Shown: in pieces, positions 1-6,049 of the stretch
How positions within the stretch are numbered: position 1 is the first letter of the stretch
Layout: each line of letters opens with the position of its first letter
Source of the DNA: Oscillospiraceae bacterium
GTDB lineage: Bacteria > Bacillota_A > Clostridia > Oscillospirales > Oscillospiraceae
NCBI GenBank assembly: GCA_017381835.1
Contig: JAFOBK010000220.1
Span: forward strand, 1-11,538
Length of the DNA stretch: 11,538 bases
Reading direction: 5' to 3'
The notes under the pieces: generated by a model
Told to the model about the DNA's origin: nothing
What the model saw: the letters and a program-made list of their open reading frames with translations, nothing else
Database searches by the model: none
Position numbers and translations under genes: made by a program

Positions 1-327
1 ATTGCCCCGCAGCACATTGGCGCCCATGGCACCGGCTACCAGCAGCGCGGCGGAAGAGCCCAGGCCGCGGCAGATGGGAATATTGGAATCGATGTGGATC
101 TTTACACCTCTGACTTCCTCGCTCAAAGAGGCCAGCACGGCGCAGTAGGACTCATAGGCCAGGTTATCGGGGCCGGTGAACTCCTCGGCACAGCCGGTGA
201 TCTCCAGGCCTTCCTCAGTCTCCTCAAAGGTCACATCCGTATGCAGTTTCAGGGCGCAGCCGAAGGCATCAAAGCCGGGTCCCAGGTTGGCAGAGGTGGC
301 AGGCACCCGAATGGTTACTTTTTTCAT
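1..327 (-). CDS. thrB: Homoserine kinase, N-terminal part (cut by window edge)
   Basis: This gene phosphorylates homoserine with ATP to O-phosphohomoserine, the substrate of the threonine synthase encoded just upstream. The visible 109 residues start MKKVTIRVPATSANLGPGFD, the typical opening of GHMP-family kinases, and include the ATP-binding glycine loop GLGSSAA at about residues 88-94, preceded by PICR. Homoserine kinases are usually around 300 residues, so roughly two thirds lie beyond position 1. The start codon lies 3 bp after the thrC stop codon; no strong ribosome binding site is visible between them, which points to translational coupling with thrC. No frame damage is seen. Other GHMP kinases (for example mevalonate kinase) share the loop, but the N-terminal motif and the thrC neighbour make homoserine kinase the clear choice. 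Confidence 0.95.
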   Translation of the reverse strand, partial: MKKVTIRVPATSANLGPGFDAFGCALKLHTDVTFEETEEGLEITGCAEEFTGPDNLAYESYCAVLASLSEEVRGVKIHIDSNIPICRGLGSSAALLVAGAMGANVLRGN

Positions 328-330
328 TTC

Positions 331-1788
331 TTATAACCCCATTACAAAATCGAGCATTGCGGTCTTTTCAATGACACCGGTGTGCAGCTCCTTCTTCTGC
401 TGCAGGCCGGAAAGATTTGCAGGAATCTTCACACCGGACACTTCCTCCAGCCGCTCCATCTGCTTAAATTCATCCATCTGAGGCACATCCTCCAGAGAGG
501 ACAGCACCGCGGCGGGGAACTTATAGGGAGAGGCGGTGGAGAGCACCACCATGGGTGCGTTGTCGCCGGTCTCAGCTACATAATCTTCTGCCACAGCCCA
601 GCCGGTAGCGGTGTGGGTATCGCAGAGATAGCCCTGCTCCTTGAAGACTCTGGCAATGGTCTCCTTGGCCTTCTCGTCGCCGCAGAAGCCTGCCCAGAAC
701 TCTTCATCCATCTGTGCCTTCATATCTGCAGGCACGGTGTAGAAACCCTCGGTGTTCAGCTGCTTCATGAGCTTTGCCACCAGCTCGGTATCCCGGGATA
801 CAAAGTACAGCAGGCGCTCCAAATTGGAGGACACCAGAATATCCATAGAGGGGGATGCGGTCTTATGCAGAGGACGGCGGCGGTCATAGGTGCCGGTCTG
901 CAGGAAATCGGTGAGCACATTGTTGGCATTGGAAGCGCAGACCAGCTTGCCCACGGGCAAGCCCAGCTGCTTTGCCAGCCAGCCGGCCAGGATATCGCCA
1001 AAGTTGCCGGTGGGAACGCAGAAGTTCACCTTGTCACCCATCTTGATCTGACCACGAGCCAGCAGATCGGCGTAAGCCTTGAAATAATAAGTGATCTGAG
1101 GTGCCAGGCGGCCGATATTGATGGAGTTGGCGGTGGACAGACGGCAGCGGTTGCCGCCGGGCAGCTTGCCCTCCACAGCAGAGGCGAAGATATTCTTCAC
1201 GCCGGTCTGGGCATCGTCAAAGTTGCCGTAAACAGCGCAGACCGCCACATTCTTGCCCTCCTGGGTGACCATCTGGGCACGCTGGACAGCGGACACACCG
1301 CCGTCGGGGTAGAACACGCAGATCTTCACACCCTCAACATCGGCAAAACCTGCCAGGGCAGCCTTGCCGGTATCGCCGGAAGTTGCGGTGAGGATCAGGA
1401 TATCCTCTTCCATGCCCTTTTCTCTCTTGGCTGCGGTCAGCAGCTGGGGCAGCATGCACAGCGCCACATCCTTAAATGCGGAGGTGGGGCCACGGAACAG
1501 CTCCAGCACGGTAAACTTACCGGTGTCCACGGTAGGGGTCAGGTCGCCGGTCTGGAACTTGCCGGTGTAAGCACGGCTGACCAGCTCTTCCATATTGGGA
1601 ATATCGGGAAGCATCGCGCCAATGATCATGGCAGCCATGCCCATGGTATCTTTTTTCAGGCATTCGGCAGCGTCAAACGCAGGGAACGCTTTCGGTACAT
1701 ACAGGCCGCCATCGGGGGCAAGGCCGGAAAGAACTGCCTGGGCGCTGTCCACGGTCTCGGCAGCGCAGCGGGTAGAATGGTAAAGCAT
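331..1788 (-). CDS. thrC: Threonine synthase
   Basis: This is a PLP-dependent lyase that converts O-phosphohomoserine to threonine and phosphate, the last step of threonine synthesis. The 485-residue product has the usual length for the longer (E. coli/yeast-like) class. The N-terminal domain carries APDGGLYVP near residues 24-32. The likely PLP-binding lysine is K106 in GPTSAFKDVAL; TATSGDTGKAAL follows, and PTGNFGD provides the expected phosphate-binding loop. I chose the ATG at 1788 because AGGAGG sits 8 nt upstream on the minus strand and the protein then opens MLYHSTR as in relatives; the open frame extends to 1878, but those 30 extra residues look like leader. The gene is divergent from hom and forms an operon with thrB, which begins 3 bp after its stop codon. 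Confidence 0.96.
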   Translation of the reverse strand: MLYHSTRCAAETVDSAQAVLSGLAPDGGLYVPKAFPAFDAAECLKKDTMGMAAMIIGAMLPDIPNMEELVSRAYTGKFQTGDLTPTVDTGKFTVLELFRGPTSAFKDVALCMLPQLLTAAKREKGMEEDILILTATSGDTGKAALAGFADVEGVKICVFYPDGGVSAVQRAQMVTQEGKNVAVCAVYGNFDDAQTGVKNIFASAVEGKLPGGNRCRLSTANSINIGRLAPQITYYFKAYADLLARGQIKMGDKVNFCVPTGNFGDILAGWLAKQLGLPVGKLVCASNANNVLTDFLQTGTYDRRRPLHKTASPSMDILVSSNLERLLYFVSRDTELVAKLMKQLNTEGFYTVPADMKAQMDEEFWAGFCGDEKAKETIARVFKEQGYLCDTHTATGWAVAEDYVAETGDNAPMVVLSTASPYKFPAAVLSSLEDVPQMDEFKQMERLEEVSGVKIPANLSGLQQKKELHTGVIEKTAMLDFVMGL

Positions 1789-1824
1789 AGGAAAACCTCC
1801 TGAATAAATCTCTCTTTTCGCATC

Positions 1825-1927
1825 GCAATTTGCACAAAAAATTTGGTCATATCGGAAATTGCATGTTGCTAATTTCATTCTTGCAATTGCAGCAGGTATA
1901 TGATATACTCTTTTCTATCAAATTGCA
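1825..1927. promoter_or_regulatory. Repeated AATTGCA motifs, candidate operator array
   Basis: The motif AATTGCA or its complement recurs in the thrC-hom divergent region: GCAATTTGCA at 1825-1834, AAATTGCA at 1856-1863, the palindrome TGCAATTGCA at 1882-1891, and AAATTGCA at 1920-1927. A further imperfect inverted repeat, GAAATT...AATTTC, spans 1855-1876. Their position over and around the predicted hom promoter, and their spacing over about 100 bp, suggest cooperative binding by a transcriptional regulator of both divergent operons. The regulator is not identifiable, and the region is AT-rich, so chance contributes to the count. Confidence 0.4.
1881..1909 (+). promoter_or_regulatory. Sigma-A type promoter for hom operon
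   Basis: A TTGCAA -35 element (1881-1886) and a TATACT -10 element (1904-1909) are separated by exactly 17 bp. Transcription would begin near 1916, giving a leader of about 74 nt before hom. The -35 box is embedded in the perfect 10-bp palindrome TGCAATTGCA (1882-1891), so a protein bound there would block the promoter. Because TTGCAA is its own reverse complement, it could also act as -35 for thrC on the other strand (17 bp to TGCAAT at 1858-1863), but that -10 is poor. Confidence 0.6.
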
Positions 1928-1970
1928 AGTGTTTTCCGCTCGAGCACAAATGTCTTTAGAAACCACTTGC
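1925..1970 (+). promoter_or_regulatory. 5'-UTR hairpin just upstream of hom ribosome binding site
   Basis: GCAAGTGTTTTC (1925-1936) pairs with GAAACCACTTGC (1959-1970) through 11 of 12 positions, with a single mismatch. The loop contains the palindrome GCTCGAGC (1938-1945). The stem ends 4 nt before the AGGAGG (1975-1980) of hom, so it could influence ribosome access or mRNA stability. There is no T-run after it, so it is not an intrinsic terminator. No lysine riboswitch or T-box consensus fits in this short leader. Confidence 0.45.
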
Positions 1971-1989
1971 TGTGAGGAGGAAAAGAGAG

Positions 1990-3108
1990 ATGAAAATTGG
2001 TCTGCTTGGTTTCGGCGTTGTAGGCCGCGGCGTCTATGACCTGGTCGCCGACCGTGAAGATATTCAGGTAGCAAAGGTGCTGTGCCTGGAAGACATTACC
2101 CTGCCCGACGCAGAGGTAACAAAGGACTTTCAGTCCATTTTAAATGATGAGACCATCGACACTGTGGTGGAAGCCATGGGCGGTCTGCATCCTGCTTATG
2201 ATTTTGTCCGTGCTGCTATGGAGGCCGGTAAGAATATCGTCACTTCCAACAAGGCGCTGGTTGCCACTTTCTATGATGAGCTGATCCCCCTGGCTATGGA
2301 AAAGGGTCTTCTCTTCCGCTGCACCGCAGCTGTTGGCGGCGGTATCGGCTGGCTCAGCGAACTGGAGCGTGCCCGCCGCAGCCAGACCATTCAGAAGGTT
2401 GGCGGCATCATGAACGGCACCTGCAACTATATTCTTGACTCCATGACCCGCTTAGGGCTAGACTATGATGTGGCTCTGAAGCAGGCTCAGCAGCTGGGTT
2501 ATGCAGAAGCCAATCCCTACACCGATGTTGCCGGTATCGACACCTGGCACAAGGTGATCCTGTCTTCCAATATCGCCTTCGGTGTAAGCCTGGTGAACGA
2601 GACCGTTCCCGTCACCGGTATTTCGGGCATCAAGGCTGCTGACATCGCCGCTTTTACTGACCATGGCTATGTCTGCAAGCTGATCGGTGCCGGCAAGTGC
2701 GAAGAGGGTAAGATCTCCGCTTATGTGCAGCCCACCCTGGTAAAGCTGGGCGAGCCCGAGTCCGCTGTTCCCGCCAACTACAACCTGATCACCTTCGTGG
2801 GTGCCGCTTCCGGCCGCATGAGTCTGTACGGTCAGGGCGCAGGCCGCTACCCCACTGCATATAATGTAGTGCAGGACTGCACCGATGAGCTGCTGGGCAA
2901 CGGCTTCTACAGCGTTTACGGCGGCAAGGTAGCTGCGGAAAATGACGATGAGCTGCGCTACTACGTCCGTGGCGTCAAGGATGCCTGGATTGAGGAGATC
3001 GCAGAAGAAAACTGGGGCGATGCAGTCGTGACCAAGGCTGTAACCGTGGAAGCTATGCACCAGTGGCTTGCCAACAACCCCGAAGCTTTTATCGCAGCAT
3101 TCCAGTAA
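1990..3108 (+). CDS. hom: Homoserine dehydrogenase lacking a regular ACT domain
   Basis: This enzyme reduces aspartate-4-semialdehyde to homoserine with NAD(P)H, committing flux to threonine and methionine. The 372-residue product has the nucleotide-binding motif GFGVVG (7-12), SNKAL (86-90), the family signature NGTCNYIL (142-149), GYAEANPYTDVAGID (170-184) with the conserved lysine K188 shortly after, and GQGAGRYPTA (281-290). The ATG at 1990 has AGGAGG 9 nt upstream; an earlier GTG at 1972 overlaps that site and is rejected. After RYYVRG (323-328), where an ACT domain normally begins, only about 45 residues remain and they do not look like an ACT fold. Family members with a full ACT domain run to about 430 residues. 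The aspartokinase gene starts 26 bp downstream in the same operon. Confidence 0.96.
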   Translation: MKIGLLGFGVVGRGVYDLVADREDIQVAKVLCLEDITLPDAEVTKDFQSILNDETIDTVVEAMGGLHPAYDFVRAAMEAGKNIVTSNKALVATFYDELIPLAMEKGLLFRCTAAVGGGIGWLSELERARRSQTIQKVGGIMNGTCNYILDSMTRLGLDYDVALKQAQQLGYAEANPYTDVAGIDTWHKVILSSNIAFGVSLVNETVPVTGISGIKAADIAAFTDHGYVCKLIGAGKCEEGKISAYVQPTLVKLGEPESAVPANYNLITFVGAASGRMSLYGQGAGRYPTAYNVVQDCTDELLGNGFYSVYGGKVAAENDDELRYYVRGVKDAWIEEIAEENWGDAVVTKAVTVEAMHQWLANNPEAFIAAFQ

Positions 3109-3134
3109 TTTATATTTGAGAGGATAAGGAAATT

Positions 3135-4451
3135 ATGCTGAAAGTGACCAAATTCGGCGGTTCTTCCATGGCCGATGCCGGCCAGTACCGCAAAGTCAAA
3201 GAGATCGTGGAAGCCGACAAGGAGCGCAAGGTTGTTGTCGTCTCCGCAGCCGGCAAGCGCTTTTCCAAGGACCACAAAATCACCGACCTTTTGTATCTGT
3301 GCCACGCTCACACCCAGTACGGTGTGGAGTGCGACCAGGTCTTCGAGATGATCACCTCCCGCTACATTGAGATTCGTGACGAACTGAAGCTGAATGTAGA
3401 CCTGGAGACTGAATTCACTTCCCTGAAGGCCCGCCTGGACGCAAGAGCTGTCTCTTCCGATGAGCTGGCTTCCCGTGGCGAGTATTTCTCCGCAAAGCTG
3501 ATGGCTGCATTCCTGGGCTTCCAGTTTGTGGACGCTTCCGACTGGATCAAGTTCAACATCGACGGTTCTGTCAACAAGAAGGCCTCCTACTCTGCGCTGC
3601 GCTCCATGATGAAGGGCAAGGGCATCGTAATCCCCGGCTTCTACGGCACCATGCCCGACGGCACCATCCGCACCTTCTCCAGAGGCGGCAGTGACATCAC
3701 CGGCGCTCTGGCAGCCGCTGCTTTGGATGCAGATGTCTACGAAAACTGGACTGACGTTTCCGGTATTCTCATGGCAGACCCCAGAATCGTTGACGATCCT
3801 CTGCCCATCCCCGAGGTTACTTACGACGAGCTCCGTGAGCTGAGCTACTCCGGTGCAAATGTTCTGCACGAAGGTTCTATTTTCCCCGTCCGTGAGAAGA
3901 ACATCCCCCTGAACATCCGTAATACCAACGATCCCGACCACCCCGGTACCATGATCAAGGAGCGCTTCGACACCGATTCCGATCCTGAGCGCTTCATCAC
4001 CGGTATTACCGGCAAGAAGGACTTCTCCATCATCTCCATGTCCAAGCGCGGCATGGGCAGCGCAGTCGGTGTTCTGCGTAAGATGCTCTCCGTTCTGGAG
4101 CGTTACAACATTTCTGTTGACTATGTTCCCAACGGTATCGACAATGTTTCCGTTGTGGTTCCTTCCGAGTCCCTGGGCAACAATGTCTACACCATCCTCA
4201 GCGAGATCCAGGCTGACTGCGAGCCCGATACCCTGGAAGTCCATGACAAGATCGCTGTCATCGCAGCTGTCGGCCGCCGGATGGCATACCGCCCCGGTAT
4301 CTCCGGTAAGCTGTTCGCCGCTCTCGGTAAGGCAGACATCAACATCCGTATGATCAACCAGGGCCCCGACGAACTGAACATCATCTTCGGTGTTGACAAC
4401 AACGATTTCGCAAACGCTATCCGCGTTCTGTACAACTCTTTTGTAAAGTAA
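3135..4451 (+). CDS. Aspartate kinase (aspartokinase), monofunctional
   Basis: This is the first enzyme of the aspartate pathway, phosphorylating aspartate to aspartyl-4-phosphate. The 438-residue product begins with the kinase signature KFGGSS (6-11), followed by VVVSAAGKR (33-42), the substrate-loop region SRGGSDITGA (182-191) and NWTDVSGILMADPR (204-217). The catalytic domain ends near residue 280. Two ACT modules follow: about 290-365 and 370-438, the second containing GISGKLFAAL and INIRMINQG. This layout is that of LysC-type feedback-controlled enzymes, but whether lysine, threonine or both inhibit it cannot be read from the sequence, so I give no symbol. An AGGATAAGGA stretch precedes the ATG. 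The gene follows hom by 26 bp and is separated from asd by a 167-bp gap that contains an interspersed repeat. Confidence 0.96.
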   Translation: MLKVTKFGGSSMADAGQYRKVKEIVEADKERKVVVVSAAGKRFSKDHKITDLLYLCHAHTQYGVECDQVFEMITSRYIEIRDELKLNVDLETEFTSLKARLDARAVSSDELASRGEYFSAKLMAAFLGFQFVDASDWIKFNIDGSVNKKASYSALRSMMKGKGIVIPGFYGTMPDGTIRTFSRGGSDITGALAAAALDADVYENWTDVSGILMADPRIVDDPLPIPEVTYDELRELSYSGANVLHEGSIFPVREKNIPLNIRNTNDPDHPGTMIKERFDTDSDPERFITGITGKKDFSIISMSKRGMGSAVGVLRKMLSVLERYNISVDYVPNGIDNVSVVVPSESLGNNVYTILSEIQADCEPDTLEVHDKIAVIAAVGRRMAYRPGISGKLFAALGKADINIRMINQGPDELNIIFGVDNNDFANAIRVLYNSFVK

Positions 4452-4459
4452 AAATTCCC

Positions 4460-4556
4460 TGTCATTCCGAGCCAGTGACCGATGTCTCTGGCGTGGGAAT
4501 CCCCTGGATCCTCGGGGAGATTGCCACACCAGTGTGCGCACTGGTTCGCAATGACA
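4460..4556. repeat. MITE-like interspersed repeat, copy 1 (97 bp)
   Basis: The element is bounded by imperfect 18-bp terminal inverted repeats: TGTCATTCCGAGCCAGTG at 4460-4477 matches the complement of 4539-4556 (TGTCATTGCGAACCAGTG) at 16 of 18 positions. It contains an inner hairpin CCAGTG-TGCG-CACTGG (4529-4544). Bases 4519-4542 are identical to 7817-7840 in a second element in this window, and both end in GGTTCGCAATGAC. No reading frame and no clear target-site duplication are seen. It lies between the aspartokinase gene and asd without an obvious terminator. Confidence 0.7.
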
Positions 4557-4560
4557 CCAA

Positions 4561-4600
4561 GTAATCCATCCCACAGGCTGACCCCCTGTGTAATCCATCC
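4561..4600. repeat. 11-bp direct repeats flanking a small hairpin
   Basis: GTAATCCATCC occurs at 4561-4571 and again at 4590-4600. Between them CACAGG (4572-4577) pairs with CCTGTG (4585-4590). The second copy ends 5 nt before the GGAGG (4606-4610) used by asd. The arrangement could be a duplication scar next to the neighbouring interspersed repeat, or a small leader structure for asd. No convincing promoter is visible here. Confidence 0.5.
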
Positions 4601-4618
4601 AATCTGGAGGTAAGAAAA

Positions 4619-5623
4619 ATGAAAATGTACACCGTAGCAGTTTTGGGCGCCACCGGCGCAGTTGGTCAGGAAATGATCAACCTTCTGGAAGAGCGCAATT
4701 TCCCCGTTGGCAAGCTGGTTCCCCTGGCTTCCGCACGCAGCGTTGGCAAGACCATCAAGTTCAAGGGCGAAGATGTGAAGATCGAGCTGGCATGCGATGA
4801 GGCTTTCGAGGGCATCGACATCGTTCTGGGCGCTGCTGAGAACGACATTGCTGAGAAGTTCGCTCCCGCTATCGTGAAGGCCGGTGCTGTCTTTGTTGAC
4901 AACTCCTCCGCTTTCCGTCTGAGAGATGACGTTCCCCTGGTTGTCCCCGAAGTCAACCCCGAGGATGTGAAGTGGAACAAGGGCATCATCTCCAACCCCA
5001 ACTGCTCCACCATTATCACCGTTACCGCTGTGAACGCTCTGAATAAGCTCTCCCCCATCAAGAGCATGGTAGCTTCCACTTACCAGGCTGTTTCCGGCGC
5101 AGGTGTTGCCGGTATGGCAGAGCTGAAGGATCAGCTGGAAGCTCTGCAGAAGGGCGAGCCCGCTGAGGTCAAGACCTTCGCTTACCAGATCGCTTACAAC
5201 CTGATTCCCCAGATTGGCGGCGAGCAGTGCGACGGCTACACCAGCGAGGAAATGAAGCTGCATTTTGAGGGCCGCAAGATCATGCATCTGCCCGAGCTGA
5301 ATGTCTCCTGCACCTGCGTCCGCGTTCCCGTTATGCGCAGCCACTCCATCTCCGCACAGCTGACCTTCGACCGTCCCGTTTCCGTAGAGGAAGCCCGTGA
5401 GATCCTGAAGGATGCTCCCGGTGTCAAGCTGGTTGACGATCTGGGCGCAAAGCAGTATCCCATGCCTCTGGATACCACCGGCCAGGATCTGGTCTTTGTG
5501 GGCCGTATCCGTCCCGACCTGACCAATCCCAACGGCCTGTGCCTGTGGTGCTGCGGTGACCAGGTCCGCAAGGGCGCTGCACTGAACTGCATCCAGATTG
5601 CAGAGCTGCTGACCGAGAAGTAA
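4619..5623 (+). CDS. asd: Aspartate-semialdehyde dehydrogenase
   Basis: This enzyme reduces aspartyl-4-phosphate to aspartate-4-semialdehyde with NADPH, supplying both the lysine/cell-wall branch and the homoserine branch. The 334-residue product has the expected length for the family. It shows the NADP-binding loop VLGATGAVGQ (8-17), the active-site cysteine C129 in SNPNCSTI, Q156 in TYQAVSGAG and the probable catalytic histidine H242 in VPVMRSHS. GGAGG lies 8 nt before the ATG at 4619; a second in-frame ATG two codons later is less well spaced. It is the third gene of the hom-aspartokinase-asd set and is followed by a hairpin terminator, so the operon likely ends here. Codon use is heavily biased, consistent with strong expression. 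Confidence 0.97.
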   Translation: MKMYTVAVLGATGAVGQEMINLLEERNFPVGKLVPLASARSVGKTIKFKGEDVKIELACDEAFEGIDIVLGAAENDIAEKFAPAIVKAGAVFVDNSSAFRLRDDVPLVVPEVNPEDVKWNKGIISNPNCSTIITVTAVNALNKLSPIKSMVASTYQAVSGAGVAGMAELKDQLEALQKGEPAEVKTFAYQIAYNLIPQIGGEQCDGYTSEEMKLHFEGRKIMHLPELNVSCTCVRVPVMRSHSISAQLTFDRPVSVEEAREILKDAPGVKLVDDLGAKQYPMPLDTTGQDLVFVGRIRPDLTNPNGLCLWCCGDQVRKGAALNCIQIAELLTEK

Positions 5624-5634
5624 TTTTTAATCAA

Positions 5635-5667
5635 AAACACCCCATTCCTACCCGGAATGGGGTGTTT
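5635..5667 (+). terminator. Hairpin terminator after asd, possibly bidirectional
   Basis: A perfect 14-bp stem pairs AAACACCCCATTCC (5635-5648) with GGAATGGGGTGTTT (5654-5667) around a TACCC loop, starting 12 nt after the asd stop codon. On the plus strand the trailing T-run is short (TTT, partly inside the stem). On the minus strand the hairpin is followed by TTTTTGATT, so it could also stop leftward transcripts. Confidence 0.8.
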
Positions 5668-5686
5668 GCTATGTAGCCACATTTTT

Positions 5687-5709
5687 GTAGGGGCGATCAT
5701 TGATCGCCC
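5687..5709. repeat. GTAGGGG-type short palindrome, copy 1
   Basis: GTAG is followed by GGGCGATCA (5691-5699), one central base, and TGATCGCCC (5701-5709), a perfect 9-bp inverted repeat. Related elements with the same GTAGG lead but different stem sequences occur at 5925-5949 (inverted) and 7681-7705. No coding potential. Confidence 0.6.
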
Positions 5710-5771
5710 GCACAGAATGCATCATCGCATTCGCCGAAACCTAATGTGGAAACGCAGAATGCTCCGTTTCT

Positions 5772-5865
5772 TGTCATCCTGAGCGGAGTGAAACGGAGTC
5801 GAAGGATCTTCGCATTATTGATACTGCCAAGATCCTTCGATTCGCTGCGCTCACTCAGGATGACA
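5772..5865. repeat. Fold-back interspersed repeat (94 bp)
   Basis: The element is a near-palindrome. The ends are TGTCATCCTGAG (5772-5783) and its exact complement (5854-5865). Toward the centre TCGAAGGATCTT (5799-5810) pairs exactly with AAGATCCTTCGA (5829-5840) around an 18-nt loop. The intermediate arm parts (GCGGAGTGAAACGGAG against TTCGCTGCGCTCA) are only partly complementary. The TGTCATCCTGAG...AAGGATCTT pattern is known to me as a dispersed intergenic repeat in several unrelated bacteria. It lies in the 426-bp gap between the converging asd and mgtE genes. Confidence 0.75.
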
Positions 5866-5924
5866 GACTTATAAGATGGTATCATTTTGCCGAAAATATT
5901 GAAAAAACGCAGGATCCTACTGCC

Positions 5925-5949
5925 GGGAGGGTCAAGACCCTCCCCTACG
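5925..5949. repeat. GTAGGGG-type short palindrome, copy 2 (inverted)
   Basis: GGGAGGGTC (5925-5933) and GACCCTCCC (5936-5944) form a perfect 9-bp stem with a 2-nt loop, followed by CTAC, i.e. GTAG on the minus strand leading into the stem. The stem sequence differs completely from copy 1 while the lead and architecture are kept, as expected for a compensating structured repeat. Confidence 0.55.
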
Positions 5950-6011
5950 AATTCTAACGCAGTGCATCCTGTAATGGATCATTGTCCATTTTCAATTTTC
6001 AACTTTCAACT

Positions 6012-6041
6012 AAAAAAGGCGTACCCGAAGGCACGCCTTTT
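6012..6041 (-). terminator. Intrinsic terminator of mgtE
   Basis: Read on the minus strand, AAAAGGCGTGCC, a TTCG loop, and GGTACGCC are followed by TTTTTT. The stem has eight pairs with one G-U, extended by A-T pairs, and the UUCG tetraloop is a classic stabilising loop. It starts 9 nt after the mgtE stop codon. This is a strong factor-independent terminator. Confidence 0.9.
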
Positions 6042-6049
6042 ATTCTTTC

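Noticed and set aside
382..1803. 473-codon plus-strand frame opposite thrC
   Set aside because: It is an antisense shadow of a well-supported gene; its product is rich in His/Gly/Leu with no family motifs, a usual by-product of biased codon use.
1789..1878. Thirty-residue N-terminal extension of ThrC
   Set aside because: The extension lacks a ribosome binding site and family similarity, while ATG 1788 has AGGAGG at ideal spacing.
1910..1989. Lysine riboswitch or T-box in the hom/aspartokinase leader
   Set aside because: The leader is only about 74 nt and lacks the conserved blocks; the aspartokinase gene itself has only 26 nt upstream.
1951..2039. Overlapping leader frame starting MSLETTCC upstream of hom as a threonine attenuator
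   Set aside because: It has only two threonine codons, no ribosome binding site, and runs into hom with no terminator hairpin to control.
2961..4598. 545-codon minus-strand frame opposite the aspartokinase and hom genes
   Set aside because: It lies across two certain genes and an intergenic repeat, has low-complexity Val/Gly/Asp composition and no ribosome binding site or motif.
5973..6010. Small AATGGA/TCCATT hairpin and TTTCAA-type tandem stretch before the mgtE terminator
   Set aside because: The stem is only 6 bp and the simple AT-rich repetition is too short to call; the nearby GC-rich UUCG hairpin is the real terminator.
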